The translations under genes and the position numbers were made by a program. Shown here one piece after another: positions 11,774 to 24,280 of a stretch of DNA of 64,000 nucleotides. The notes under the pieces were generated by a model. The model made no database searches and was not told the DNA's origin. It saw only the letters and a program-made list of their open reading frames with translations. Source of the DNA: Candolleomyces eurysporus (lineage: Eukaryota > Basidiomycota > Agaricomycetes > Agaricales > Psathyrellaceae); contig JANBPK010000753.1 of NCBI GenBank assembly GCA_027579435.1, positions 62,001-126,000 of the forward strand, written 5' to 3'. The number at the start of each line of letters is the position of its first letter. The first letter of the stretch is position 1.

Positions 11774-13410
11774 ATATGGTAGCAGGGACCGGTACGGGCC
11801 CACCAAATGAACACTTGTATAATTGGGCACGCCTTTGAAAGTGACGTCAACGACTCTTAGGAATTGAACAAAGTTTGGAACCGTTTATTAAACTTGAAGC
11901 ATGTTCATCGGAAATTAGAATGAGCCCGTGCGCCGTGACACAGCCAACGATATAAGTATGCGACGCCAGGACTGACTGTTGAAAGTAGGAAGCCGTTCAT
12001 TAGTGGCATTTTGCCTTGGTCAAGTATTCGTATCTCCTGGTGTTGGCAGACACCGGCTTGCATGCGCAAGCCCAAGGTCTGACACGAAAATCGGGTTCGG
12101 ATTAATGACACTTGAAGCTTCACTTCCGAGCACAACCATGCATCGAACGCAGAGAAATCTCGACTGTAAATCGCGGCACTCTTGAGGGGCGATCTCAATT
12201 CTCAGCATGTACAAGGAGACGCAGATTCAAGCAATGGTGATGGGAAAGCGTTTAATTGGTGCACGGTTTTGCCTTATTTTTTTCGATAGGCACGAGTGTC
12301 AAATGATCGACTTTCCCGAGGTCGCATAACAGGTTTGAAGTTACTATCCGAAATATGGCTTAGGCAGGCTCTCTACCCGCCTGAAAGGCGTTCTTCGAGT
12401 CCTCTTACCGCATTTGATAATTCTGCTTTCAGCGACGTCAGAACTGGCGAATTCGCTGGACGGTCNTTTTTGTTCGATTTTTGGCGTTATTTTTCAGTGA
12501 TTTCTATGGTGATTTCTATGTAAACAAGGAGAACCAGGCACACATCCATGAACTATGCATGTCGTGCTATTCCGGTCAAATTTCCAATTCTCTTTTTTTC
12601 TTTGCTGTGTTCACGTCGGGGTTAGGGTTTAAATTCCCCTGCAAACGGACGGCAAAGGTCTTCTTTCAGTACCAGAACCTATACAATACTCTAGATTTCT
12701 TTGACGCTCTTCATCGATCTCATAGCACCTCAAAGAACCGATAGATGTAAAGAGAAGCCCTCCAATCATCGCTAAAAAGGAGGGAAACGCGGAGAAATCC
12801 TGCACGGCGGCCTCCCATTCAGAACACCCCAGTGTTCTTGAACATAAAGGGCTCCAATGCGTACACCGGGCGGAATGCCAAAAACTCTATTTTGCTGCCC
12901 ACTGGTCTTTGCCCCAGATCGCGGTCAAGTATGACAGAATCGGCGCTGGGTGGCTTCTCGTCTCCAGGGGCGTCTCGATGAGTTATATGTAGGTATCCAC
13001 CTTGAACGTCAGCGCGTGAGCTCACTGTTCTCTTTCAGCGTTTACTTGGTCCACTGATCATGCTTCTAACGCCATATTTTACGGACTATATGTAATGCAT
13101 CAAGAGTACTTCTGAATCTCAAGGAAAATCTAACGACCTGGTCTTGTGAAAGTCGCCCACCTAAAGCCGCCGAATACCCTTCTCCTTCAAGTTTCTATCA
13201 CGGGTTTGCTCTATTGAAGCGATCGCCCTTTGGGATTCCAGATTCGCCGAACATCTCTGCTCACCTTACTCGTGACCTTACCAATGACCGACCCATAGGC
13301 CATGACCACGAAGGTCGCAATCTAGCCCCTTTCTCATGCAACAACGCCGAAATTGCATGCTTAAACTGCGGGGACGTTGAGGGTTCTTCGTCCAGCACCT
13401 TCAGATCGAA
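11774..13410. other. Spacer 1-2 of the GMC array
   Basis: This non-coding spacer combines several blocks: a 3'-flank block shared after all copies (GAAATTAGAATGAGCCCG...AGGAAGCCGTTCATTAG); the GTCGCATAAC...CTTAGGCAGGCTCTC block (about 12266-12420) shared with spacer 2-3 and the DNA after copy 5; the GGGGTTAGGG block (12618-12627); and the common upstream block. An N sits at 12466 beside a T run. It holds the copy 1 terminator and the copy 2 promoter; I see no gene. Confidence 0.7.
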
Positions 13411-15716
13411 ATGGGCAAACTTACTGGCACCTTTGTCGGCTTCATTGCCCTCAGCGCTTCATTTGGTCATGGAAGGGTATTGGAAGACCTCGAGCAACTG
13501 GACTCTGCGAAAGAGTCCTACGACTTTGTTATCGTTGGAGGTCCGACTATCCTACATTCATCTTCGCAATGGTCGACGTTCCTAATGAGCTATAATTAGG
13601 TGGAATCGGAGGCTCGACCGTGGCCAGTCGACTCTCTGAAAACCCTCGTTTCAATGTCCTCCTCATTGAAGCAGGACCAACGTTAGTCTCATCTTTTCAT
13701 TTCGCGAGATGAAACGCTTCATTAATATCGATATCGATCACAGCAACGAAGGCGTTACCGACATCGCCGTGCCAGGATTCTTCCTGAATATTAACAGCAC
13801 TTACAGCTGGGGCCACGTCACGACGCCTCAGATCGGCTTAAACAATCGTTCCCTGCCGTTTAACCAGGCCCGTGTTCTTGGTGGCTCCAGTTCTCATAGT
13901 GAGTGGCGAGCGCTTGCTGTACTCAGCCTCTCATCGTCAATGCTGATATCAAGTTTGATTAATAGACGGGATGGTATATACACGCGGTTCATCCGACGAT
14001 TTTGACCTCTGGGGCAAAGTATCAGAGGATCGATCCTGGTCCTGGAAAACCCTGTTCCCATATTTTTTGCGCGTAAGTCTCACACGTCTATGAAAGTCTA
14101 GTTTTTAGACTCGACGTTAAATTAACGCAATACCTTAGAATGAGAAACTTGTCCCACCGCCAGGGGGTCGTAACGCGAGCGGCCAATACGATCCTCAATT
14201 CCACGGCTCTCGTGGCCTCACTTCAGTTAGCCTTCCATGGGGTGGTCCAACAGATTTCGACCTTTTAGCGATTCAGAATGCTGAGCAGAGCAAGGAGATC
14301 AAGTTTAATCTGGACGTCAATTCGGGCAAACCGTCAGGCCTTGGTGGGTCATCTTGTCACCTGACACCTTTATTCGGTGACTGACAAACAGGTGTGATTA
14401 TCAGTCTGGGTTCAATCTACGATTGGAAACGGAGAGCGTTGCAGTGCGGCAGTTGGGGTTTTGGGGGGTAAAATCAAGGAACGACCCAACCTGACCATCC
14501 TTCTCAATACTCAAGCCACTCGCGTGCTTCCTTCCAAGGAATCTCGTCAATTGGACATCAGGACGGTCGAGATCGTATCTGTTTCGAGCGGTGATATATA
14601 TTTACTCGCACAGCCATCGACGTGAGCTTAACATCCCGTCCGTTTTCCAGGAAAAAAGACAACTATCACTGCCAAAAAGGAATTGATCGTGTCGGCCGGA
14701 GCGTTTGGAACGCCGCACCTCCTCCTGAACTCTGGTATTGGAGACAAGAAAGAACTGGAAGATGTCAAGGTGAAGAGTATTCACCACCTCCCGGACGTCG
14801 GAAAAGGATTGAGCGATCACTTCGGTTTTCAAGTCAGCTGGAGTGCCAATGGCGTTGTCAAACCTGTCGATACTGTTGCTGCTCTCGAGGAGTGGCAGAC
14901 GAATCGTACTGGTCCTCTGACGGAAGCACTCGGTCATCAGCTCATGTTTGCTCGCATACCGCCCGATGCCCCGTTGTTCAAGGAGCATCGTGACCCTGCA
15001 GCTGGTCCCAATTCGCCCCATATCGAAATTATCATGTTTGTGAGTCCGTGTTTATATAAATCTACCAGTAGTCTGACAGTAGATTCCAGTCTCTTGGCAC
15101 TCGGGTTCAAGCTGCTGTCGGACTTTTGACCCCTCAATCTCGTTCGTTGTCCAATCTCTCTTCAGTGCTACCCAACTCATGAACATCTAGGTGGTACCGT
15201 CAAGATTGCCTCCAACAACCCTCTCGATAAGCCTCTCGTAGATCTCGGCTACCTGACCCATCCTTTCGATCTCCTGGCGATCAAAGAAGGGGCCCGCATA
15301 GCCAAGCGATGGTGTGAAGGGTCCGCTTATGAAGGATATATCACTGGTTTTCTTGGCCCTGACCCAGACACGCTTCCCGAGAAGGAGTTTGACAACGCGT
15401 TGAGATCGGGAGCTCAGACCTGGTGGCACCCGGTTGGCACTGCTAGTATCTCACCCAAAGGAGCGAAGCATGGCGTTTTGGATCCGGAGTTGAAAGTCAA
15501 GGGTGTAAAGGGGCTTCGGGTCGTCGATGCTTCAGCGATTGTAAGTGTGTTTTTGGTCCGCATACTGGCGGTCGTTGCTATACTTGAGCTGACCGGCCGG
15601 TGGCCATCCTCCTTCGTGATTCGTATCTATAGCCTTATGTTCCGACTGCCCACACTCAAGCGGCTGTGTACGTTCTCGCAGAGAGGGCCTCGGACATCAT
15701 CAAAGCATCCTGGTGA
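13411..15716 (+). CDS. GMC oxidoreductase, aryl-alcohol-oxidase type, copy 2
   Basis: The ten exons match copy 1, and all splice junctions are conserved. The signal peptide reads MGKLTGTFVGFIALSASF. The FAD loop VGGGIGGST is intact, as are LGGSSSHNGMVYTRG, FGTPHLLLNSGIG and both catalytic-site histidines (TWWHPVGTASISP, PYVPTAHTQA). The stop is TGA after KASW. Differences from copy 1 include WVQSTIGNGERCS for WVQATIGNGERSS and a GSAYEG surface loop. The gene appears functional, of about 579 aa. The function is as given for copy 1; nothing shows a different substrate. Confidence 0.92.
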
Positions 15717-17199
15717 ATACGGAAGCAGGGAGGGATCACAAAATGAACAATTGCATAGTTGGGCACGCCCTTGAAAGTGATTTAAACGATTCTCAGGTAC
15801 TTTGAACAAAGTTCGGAACCGTCTATCAAATTTGAAGCGTGTGCATCGGAAATTAGAATGAGCCTGCACGTCGTGACACAGCCAATGATATAAGTACGCA
15901 ACGCCAGGACTGGCTGTTGAAAGTAGGAAGCCGTTCATTAGTGTCATGCCTTAATGAAGTGTTTGGAGACGCTGGCATCATGCGCGAGCCCAAGGTCCGA
16001 CGCCAAAATCGGATTCGGATGAACCGCACTTGAAGCTTGAAGCTTGACCTCCAAGCACAACCATGTATTGAACGCAGAGAAATTTCGACTGTGAGTTGCA
16101 GCATCTTGAGGGGCGGCCTCAATTCTCAGTATATGTAAGGAGAGGCTGGTTCAAGCAATGGGAATGGGAAAGCCCTGGTGCACGGTTTCGCCTTAATTTT
16201 TTTTGCGTACTGACAATAGACCCAAGTGTAAAATGGTCGACCTTTCCGAGGTCGCATAACTGGTTTGAAGTCACTCTCCGAAACTTGGCTTAGGCAGGCT
16301 CTCGATTTGCCCGGAGGGCGTTCTTCGAAGCCTCTTACCGCATTTCCGCCACCGACAAATTACAATCACTCCGTTCCGCCGTTGTTTGCCAGATGTCTCC
16401 GTCGGTAGCCAAATGAGGAACTACTTGAACTGTCACACAGTAGGCAATGTTGGCCTGAGATCGAGCTATAATTCTTCTTAAAAGGCTACACGATAGCCCA
16501 CTCATGGAGTGACATGAACTGTCTGGCCTCTGTTACTGATGTGCGATGTCTTTGACGCTCTTCATCGATCTCATAGCACCTCAAAGAACGTTCATATTGC
16601 AATAGATGCGAAGAGAAGCCCTCCGATCGTCGCTAAAAAGGAGGGAAACGCGGAGAAATCCTGCACGGCGGCCTCCGATTCAGAACCTCCCAGTGTCCTT
16701 GAACATAAAGGGCTCCAATGCGTACACCAGGCGGAATGTCTAAAATTCTATGTTCCTGCCTATGGGTGCCAGCTTTCTCCAGATCGCGGCCAAGTACGAC
16801 TTGTAGGTTTTCCAGCTTGAATGTCAGCGCGTGAACTGATTGTGCTTCTAGCGCTGTATCCGAGTCCTACGGAGTATGTGTCATGCATCAAAGGTACTTG
16901 GGAAAATCTTACGGCCTGCTCTTGTGCAAAAGTCACCCATTTCAAGCCGCCAAATACACTGCTCCCTCAAGTTTCTATCACGGGTTTGCTCTATTGGAGC
17001 GGACGCCCTTTGGGATTCCAGAATCGTTGATCATCTCTGGTCACCTTATCCATGACAGGCTGACCAATGACCTACCCATAGGCCGTGACCACGAAGGTCG
17101 CAATCTTGCCCTTTTCTCATGCAACAATGCCGAAATTGCATACTTAAACTGCAAGGACGTTGAGTTTTCTTCGTCCAGCACCGTGACCTTCAGATCGGA
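15717..17199. other. Spacer 2-3 of the GMC array
   Basis: This spacer has the common 3' flank and the GTCGCATAAC...CTTAGGCAGGCTCTC block. Where spacers 1-2, 3-4 and 4-5 have the GGGGTTAGGG block, it carries a different one (about 16330-16545) with the single arm GGTAGCCAAATGAGG and GATCGAGCTATAATTC. The same block follows copy 5, where it forms a longer inverted repeat. The common upstream block leads into copy 3. No gene seen. Confidence 0.7.
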
Positions 17200-19496
17200 A
17201 TGCGCAAACTCACTGGCACCCTTGTTGGCCTCATTGCCCTCAGCGCTTCACTCGCTCATGGCAGGGTATTGGAAAACCTCGAGCAATTGCAACTGGACTA
17301 TACCAAAGAGCCCTACGACTTTGTTGTCATTGGAGGTCCGACTATCCTCAATTCTTCGCCACGATTGTTGATGTTTCTCATGAGCTCTGGTTAGGTGGAA
17401 TTGGAGGCTCGACCGTGGCCAGTCGACTCTCTGAGAACCCTCGTTTCGATGTCCTCCTCATTGAAGCAGGACCGACGTTAGTCTCATCTTTTCGTTTCGC
17501 GAGATGAAACGCTTCATTAAGATCGATATCGATCACAGCAACGAAGGCGTTATCGATATCGCCGTGCCAGCATTCTTCCTGGATATCAACAGCACGTACA
17601 GCTGGGGCCACGTCACGACGCCTCAGATCGGCTTGAACAATCGTTCCCTGCCGTTTAACCAGGCACGTGTTCTTGGTGGCTCCAGTTCTCATAGTGAGTG
17701 GCGAGCGATTGCTGTACTTAGCCTCTCATCGTCAATGCTGATTTCAAGTTTGATGAATAGACGGGATGCTATATACACGCGGTTCGTCCGACGATTTTGA
17801 CCTCTGGGGCAAAGTATCAGAGGATCGATCCTGGTCCTGGAAAACCCTGTTCCCATATTTCTTGCGCGTAAGTCTCACACGTCTATGAAAGTCTAGGTTT
17901 TAGACTCGAAGTTAATTTAACGCAACATACCTTAGAATGAGAAACTTGTCCCACCGCCAGGGGGTCGTAACGCGAGCGGCCAATACGATCCTCATTTCCA
18001 CGGTACTCGCGGCCTTACTTCAGTTAGCCTTCCATGGGGTGGTCCAACAGATTTCGATCTTTTAGCGATTCAGAATGCTGAGCAGAACAAGGAGATCAAG
18101 TTTAATTTGGACGTCAATTCGGGCAAACCGTCGGGCCTTGGTGGGTCGTCCTGCCACCTGACACCCTTACTCGGTGACTGACAAGTAGGTGTGATTGCCA
18201 GTCTGGGTTCAATATACAATTGGAAACGGAGAGCGTTGCAGTGCGGCAGTTGGGGTTTTAGGGGGTAAAGTCAAGGAACGGCCCAACTTGACCATCCTAC
18301 TCAATACTCAAGCCACTCGAGTGCTTCCTTCCAAGGAATCTCGGAAATTGGATATCAGGACGGTCGAGATTGTATCTGTTTCGAGCGGTAATCTATATTT
18401 ACTCGCACAGCCATTGACCTGAGTTTAACATCCCGTCCGTTTTTCAGGAAAAAAGACAACTGTCACTGCCAAGAAGGAATTGATCGTGTCGGCCGGAGCG
18501 TTTGGAACGCCGCACCTCCTCCTGAACTCTGGTATTGGAGACAAAAAAGAACTGGAAGACGTCAAGGTGAAGAGTATCCACCACCTCCCAGACGTCGGAA
18601 AAGGATTGAGCGATCACTTGGCTTTCCAACTTAGCTGGAGTGCCAATGACGTTGTCAGACCTGTCGATACTGTTGCTGCTTTCGAGGAGTGGCAGACGAA
18701 TCGTACTGGTCCTCTGACGGAAACTAGGGCTCACCAGCTCATGTTTGCTCGCATAGCGCCCGATGCTCCGTTGTTCAAGGAGCACCGTGACCCTGCAGCT
18801 GGTCCCAACTCGCCCCATATCGAAATTGTCGTGCTTGTAAGTCGGTGTTTGTATGAATTCACGAGTAGTCTGACAGTAGAGTCCAGTCTGTGGGCCCTCG
18901 GATTTTAGCTTCTGTCGGACTTTTGACTCCTAAATCTCGTTCGTATCTCACTCCCTCTGCAATGCTACTTAACTGATGAACATTTAGGTGGTACCGTCAA
19001 GATTGCTTCCAACAACCCTCTCGAGAAGCCCCTCATCGATCTCGGCTACCTGACCCATCCCTTCGATCTCCTAGCGTTCAAAGAAGGCGTCCGCATAGCC
19101 AAGCGATGGTACGAAGGATCCGCTTATGAAGGATATGTTACCGGTTTCCTTGGCCCTGACCTAGACACGCTTTCGGAGAGGGAGTTTGACAACGCGTTGA
19201 AAGCTGGAGCTGGTACCTGGGAGCACCCGGTCGGCACTGCTAGCATCTCACCCAAAGAAGCGAAGCACGGCGTTTTAGATCCAGAGTTGAAAGTGAAGGG
19301 TGTGAAGGGGCTTCGGGTCGTTGACGCTTCAGCAATTGTGAGTATGTCTTTGGTCCGCATACTACAGTTGAGCTAACTGACTGGCGGCCATCCTCGTGAC
19401 TCGTATCTATAGCCTTATGTTCCAACTGCGCATACCCAAGCCGCTGTATACGTTCTCGCAGAGAGAGCGTCGGATCTCATCAAAGGATCCTGGTGA
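17200..19496 (+). CDS. GMC oxidoreductase, aryl-alcohol-oxidase type, copy 3 (altered active-site context)
   Basis: The exon structure matches copy 1, the frame is intact and the protein is about 581 aa. It starts MRKLTGTLVGLIALSAS and has two extra residues in the linker before the FAD domain (EQLQLDYTKEPYD). The FAD loop (VIGGGIGGST), the signature 1 region (LGGSSSHNGMLYTRG) and the C-terminal PYVPTAHTQA are present. The usual TWWHPVGTASISPKGAKHG reads TWEHPVGTASISPKEAKHG here: the Trp directly before the catalytic His is Glu, and a Gly downstream is Glu. All other copies, and even the relic at 39.6 kb (TFWHP), keep Trp. The enzyme may have lost or changed activity. Confidence 0.9.
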
Positions 19497-20723
19497 ATAC
19501 GGTAGCAGTGATTGGGACGGAATCACCAAAGAAACACTTGTATAATTGGGCACGCCTTTGAAAGTGATGCCAACGATTCTCAGTAAATAAATTTTGGAAG
19601 CGTCTATTAAATTTGAAGCTTGTTCATCGGAAATCAGAGTGAACCCGCACACCATGACAAAACCAACGATATAAGTCCGCAACGCCAGGAATGACTGTTG
19701 AAAGTAGGAAGCCGTTCATTAGATGCACTTTGCCTTGATGAAGTGTTCATATCTCCTGATGTTGGCAGATACTGGCATGCATGCGCAAGCCCAAGGTCCA
19801 CACGAAAATCGGATCAACTAAACTTCAAATCCATGAAACTAAGCATGTCGGCTATTCGATTAAACTCCAATTCTTTTTATTTTCCTTCTTTTTATGCCCC
19901 GCTGTGTTCATGTTGGGGTTAGGGTTTTAATTCCCAACAGACGGCAAAGCTCTTCTTCCCGAACACCAGCACCCATACAATGCTCCAGATTTCTTTGACG
20001 CTCTTCATCGATCTCCTAGCACCTCAAAGAATGTTCATATTGCGATAGATATGAAGAGAAGCCCTCCGATCGTCGCTAAAGAGGAGGGAAACGCGGAGAA
20101 ATCCTGCACGGCGGCCTCCCATTCAGAACATCCCAGTGTTCTTAAACATAAAGGGCTCCAATGCGTACACCAGGCCGAATGCCTAAAACTCTATTTTCCT
20201 GCCTATTGGTGCCAGCTTGCTCCAGATCGCGGCCAAGTATGACGGAATCGCTGGATGGCTTTTCGTCTCTAGCGGCCTCTTGATGACTTGTAAGTATGTA
20301 GGTTTACCAGCTTGAACGTCGGCGCGTGAACTGACTGTTTTCTTTCAGCTTTTGCTTGGTCCACTGATCATGCTTCTAACGCCGTACCTTACGGAGTATA
20401 TGTCACGCATCAAAAGTACTTCTGAATCTCAAGGAAAATCTTACGACCTGCGATTGTGTGAAAGTCGCCCATTTCAAGCTTCCGAATTCACTGCTCCTTC
20501 AAGTTTCTATCACAGGTTTGCTTTATCAGCCGTTTGGGATTCCAGAATCGCCGAACATCTCTGCTCACCTTATCCATGGCAGGCTGACCAATGACCTACC
20601 CATAGGCAACGACCACGAAGGTCGCAATCTCGCCGTTTTCTCATGCGGCAACGCCGAAATTGAAATTGCATACATAAACTGCAAGGGCGTTGAGGGTTCT
20701 TTGTCCAGCACCTTCAGATCGAA
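19497..20723. other. Spacer 3-4 of the GMC array
   Basis: This is a shorter spacer: the common 3' flank, then the GGGGTTAGGG block (19915-19924), then the common upstream block. It lacks the GTCGCATAAC...CTTAGGCAGG block found in spacers 1-2 and 2-3. No gene seen. Confidence 0.7.
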
Positions 20724-23035
20724 ATGGGCAAACTTACTAGCATCCTTGTCGGCCTCATTGCCCTGAGGGCTTCACTTGGTCATGGCAGGGTATTGGAGGA
20801 CCTCGAGCGACTGGACTCTGTGAAAGAGTCCTACGACTTTGTTATCGTTGGAGGTCCGACTATCCTCAANTTTTTCGTCGCGATTGGTGATGTTCCTGAT
20901 GAGCTATAATCAGGTGGAATCGGAGGCTCAACTGTGGCCAGTCGACTCTCTGAAAACCCTCGTTTTAATGTCCTCCTCATTGAAGCAGGACCGACGTCAG
21001 TCTCATCTTTCCATTTCATTTCGCGAGATGAAAACGCCTAATAAATGTCGATGTCGATCACAGCAACGAAGGTGTGATTGACATCGCCGTGCCAGGATTC
21101 TTCCGGAATATCAGCAGCACGTACAGCTGGGGCCACGTCACGACGCCTCAAATCGGTTTGAACAATCGTTCCTTGCCGTATAACCAAGCACGCGTTCTTG
21201 GTGGCTCCAGTTCTCACAGTGAGTGGCGGGCGGTTACTGTACTCAGCCTCTCGTCGTCAATGCTGATATCAAGTCTGAATTATAGACGGGATGGTATATA
21301 CGCGCGGTTCGTCCGACGATTTTGACCTCTGGGGTAAAGTATCAGAGGATCGTTCATGGTCCTGGAAAACCCTGTTCCCATATTTCTTGCGCGTAAGTCT
21401 CACACGTATAACAAATTTAGTTTTTAGAGTCGAAGTTAATTTAACGCAACCTAACTTAGAATGAGAAACTTGTCCCACCGCCAGGTGGTCGTGACGCGAG
21501 CGGCCAATACGATCCTCAATTCCACGGTACTCGCGGTCTTACTTCAGTTAGCCTTCCATGGGGTGGCCCAACAGATTTCGATCTTTTAGCGATTAAGAAT
21601 GCCGAGCAGAGCAAGGAGATCAAGTTCAATCTGGACGTCAATTCGGGCAAACCATCGGGCCTTAGTGGGTCGTCCTGCCACCTGACACCCTTACTCGGTG
21701 ACTGACAAGCGGGTGTGATTAACAGTCTGGCTTCAATCTACGATTGGAAACGGAGAGCGTTGCAGTGCGGCAGTTGGGGTTTTAGGGGGTAAAGTCAAGG
21801 AACGACCCAACTTGACCATCCTACTCAATACTCAAGCCACTCGAGTGCTTCCTTCCAAGGAATCTCGTCAATTGGATATCAGGACGGTCGAGATCGTATC
21901 TGTCTCGAGCGGTAATATATATTTACTCGCATAGCCATCGACGTGAGCTTAACATCCCGTCCGTCTTCTAGGAAATAAGACGACTGTCACTGCCAAAAAA
22001 GAATTGATCGTGTCTGGTGGAGCGTTTGGAACGCCGCACCTCCTCCTGAACTCTGGTATTGGAGACAAGAAAGAACTGGAAGATGTCAAGGTGAAGAGTA
22101 TCCACCACCTCCCGGACGTCGGGAAAGGATTGAGCGACCACCTGGCTTTCCAAGTTAGCTGGAGTGCCAATGGCGTTGTCAGACCTGTCGATACTGTTGC
22201 TGCATTCGAGGAGTGGCAGACGAATCGTACTGGTCCTCTGACGGAAATTGGGGTTCACCAGCTCATGTTTGCTCGCATACCGCCCGATGCTCTGTTGTTC
22301 AAGGAGCACCGGGACCCTGCAGCTGGTCCCAATTCACCCCATATCGAAATTGTCGTGCTTGTAAGTCGGTGTTTGTATGAACACCAGTAGTCTGACAGTA
22401 GATTCCAGTCTGTGGGCCCTCGGATTTTAGCTTCTGTCGGACTTTTGACTCCCAAATCTCGTTCGTGTCCTAATCTCTCTTTAATGATACCCAGCTCATG
22501 AGCATCTAGGTGGTACCGTCAAGATTGCCTCCAACAACCCTCTCGATAAGCCCCTCGTAGATCTCGGCTACTTGACCCATCCTTTCGACCTCTTGGCATT
22601 GAAAGAAGGTGCTCGCATAACGAAGCGATGGTTTGAAGGATCTGCTTATGAAGGATTTATCACTGGTTTCCTTGGCCCTGACCCAGACACGCTTCCCGAG
22701 AGGGAGTTTAACAACGCGTTGAAAGCGGGAGCTGGGACCTGGTGGCACCCGGTTGGCACTGCTAGTATCTCACCCAAAGGAGCGAAGCATGGCGTTTTAG
22801 ATCCGGAGTTGAAAGTCAAGGGTGTGAAGGGACTTCGGGTCGTTGACGCTTCAGCGATTGTGAGTGTGTTTTTGTCCCGCATACTAGCGGTCGTTGCTAG
22901 ACTTGAGCTAACCGGCTGGCGGCCATCGTCCTTCGTGCCTCCTATCTATAGCCTTATGTTCCGACTGCGCATACCCAAGCCGCTGTGTACGTTCTCGCAG
23001 AGAGGGCCTCGGATCTCATCAAAGCATCCTGGTGA
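20724..23035 (+). CDS. GMC oxidoreductase, aryl-alcohol-oxidase type, copy 4
   Basis: Ten exons as in copy 1. The N at 20870 falls inside intron 1 and does not affect the protein. The signal is MGKLTSILVGLIALRASLGH. The FAD loop, the signature 1 region (ARVLGGSSSHNGMVYARG), FGTPHLLLNSGIGD and both histidine motifs (TWWHPVGTASISP, PYVPTAHTQA) are intact. Copy-specific changes include FFRNISSTYS (FFLNINSTYS in copy 1) and WLQSTIGNGERCS. About 579 aa, with TGA at 23033-23035. Function as for copy 1. Confidence 0.92.
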
Positions 23036-24280
23036 ATACGGTAGCAGGGACCGGGACGGAATCACCAAATGAACGCTTGTATAATTGGGCACGCCTTTGA
23101 AAGTGATGTCAACGATTCTTAGGAAGTTGGACAAAGTTTGGAACTGTGTATTAAATTTGAAGCTTGTTCATCGGAAATTAGAATGAGCTCGCACGCCGTG
23201 ACACAGCCAACCTTACAAGTACGCAACGCCAGGACTGACTGTTGAAAATAGGAAGCCGTTCATTAGTTGCCTCGATGGAGTGCTTGTATCTCCTGATGTT
23301 GGCAAACACTGACATGCATGATGCGCGAACCACACTTGAAGCTTGACCTACAAGCACAACTATGCATCGAACGCAGAGAGCTCTCGAATGTAAATCGTGG
23401 CATCTTGAGGGGTGATCTCAATCCTCGGCGTATACAAGGAGGGGCTGGTTCAAGCAATGGTAATAAGTTTATGCTCGGCCGTGTTAACCTTGGGGTTAGG
23501 GTTTTGACTCCCTACCGCAAACGGACGGCAAAGCTCTTCTTCCCGACCACCACCATGCTCCGGATTTCTTCGACGCCCTTCAATGATCTCGTTGCATTTC
23601 ACACAATGGTTATATTGCGATAAATACGAAGAAAAACCCTCTGATCGTCGCTAAAAAGGAGGGAACCACGGAGAAATCCTACACGGCCTCAGTTTCGGAA
23701 CCTCCCAGTGTTCTTGAACATAAAGGGCTCCAATGCGTACACCGAGCGGAATCTCTAAAACTCTATTTTCCTGCGTATTGGTGCTAGCTTGCTCCAGCTC
23801 GCGGCCAAGTGTGACGGAATCGCTGGGTGGCTTTTCGTCTCCAGAGGCCTCTTGATGAGCTGTAGGTTTTTCAGCTTGAACGCCAGTGCGTGGACTCAAT
23901 GTTTTCTTCCAGCGTTTGCTTGGTCCACTGATCATAACGCCATATTTTACGGATAATATGTCATGTATCAAGGGTACTTCTCATCAAGGGTACTTCCCAG
24001 TCTTACGACCCGTTCTTGTGTGAAAGTCGCTCATCTACTATAGCTGCCGAATCCACAGTTTCTATCACAGGTTTGCTTCATTGGAGCGCGCCCCTTAGGA
24101 TTCAGATTCGCCGAGCATCTTTGCTCACTTACCCCATGACCTGATCAATGACCTACCCATAGGCCGCGACCACGAAGAAGGTCGCAGTCTCATGACCCTT
24201 TTCTCATGCGACAATGTCGAAATTCCATACTTAAACTGCAAGGAGGTTGAGGGTCCTTGGTCCCGTACCTTCAAACCGGA
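23036..24280. other. Spacer 4-5 of the GMC array
   Basis: It contains the common 3' flank, a GGGGTTAGGG block (23492-23501) and the common upstream block ending at copy 5. Like spacer 3-4 it lacks the GTCGCATAAC block. A minus-strand frame (23651-23971) corresponds to the spacer repeat noted at 8794-9120. No gene seen. Confidence 0.7.

Noticed and set aside
8638..23501. Interstitial telomere tract
   Set aside because: Each spacer has only about one and a half TTAGGG units, so it is not a true telomeric array.
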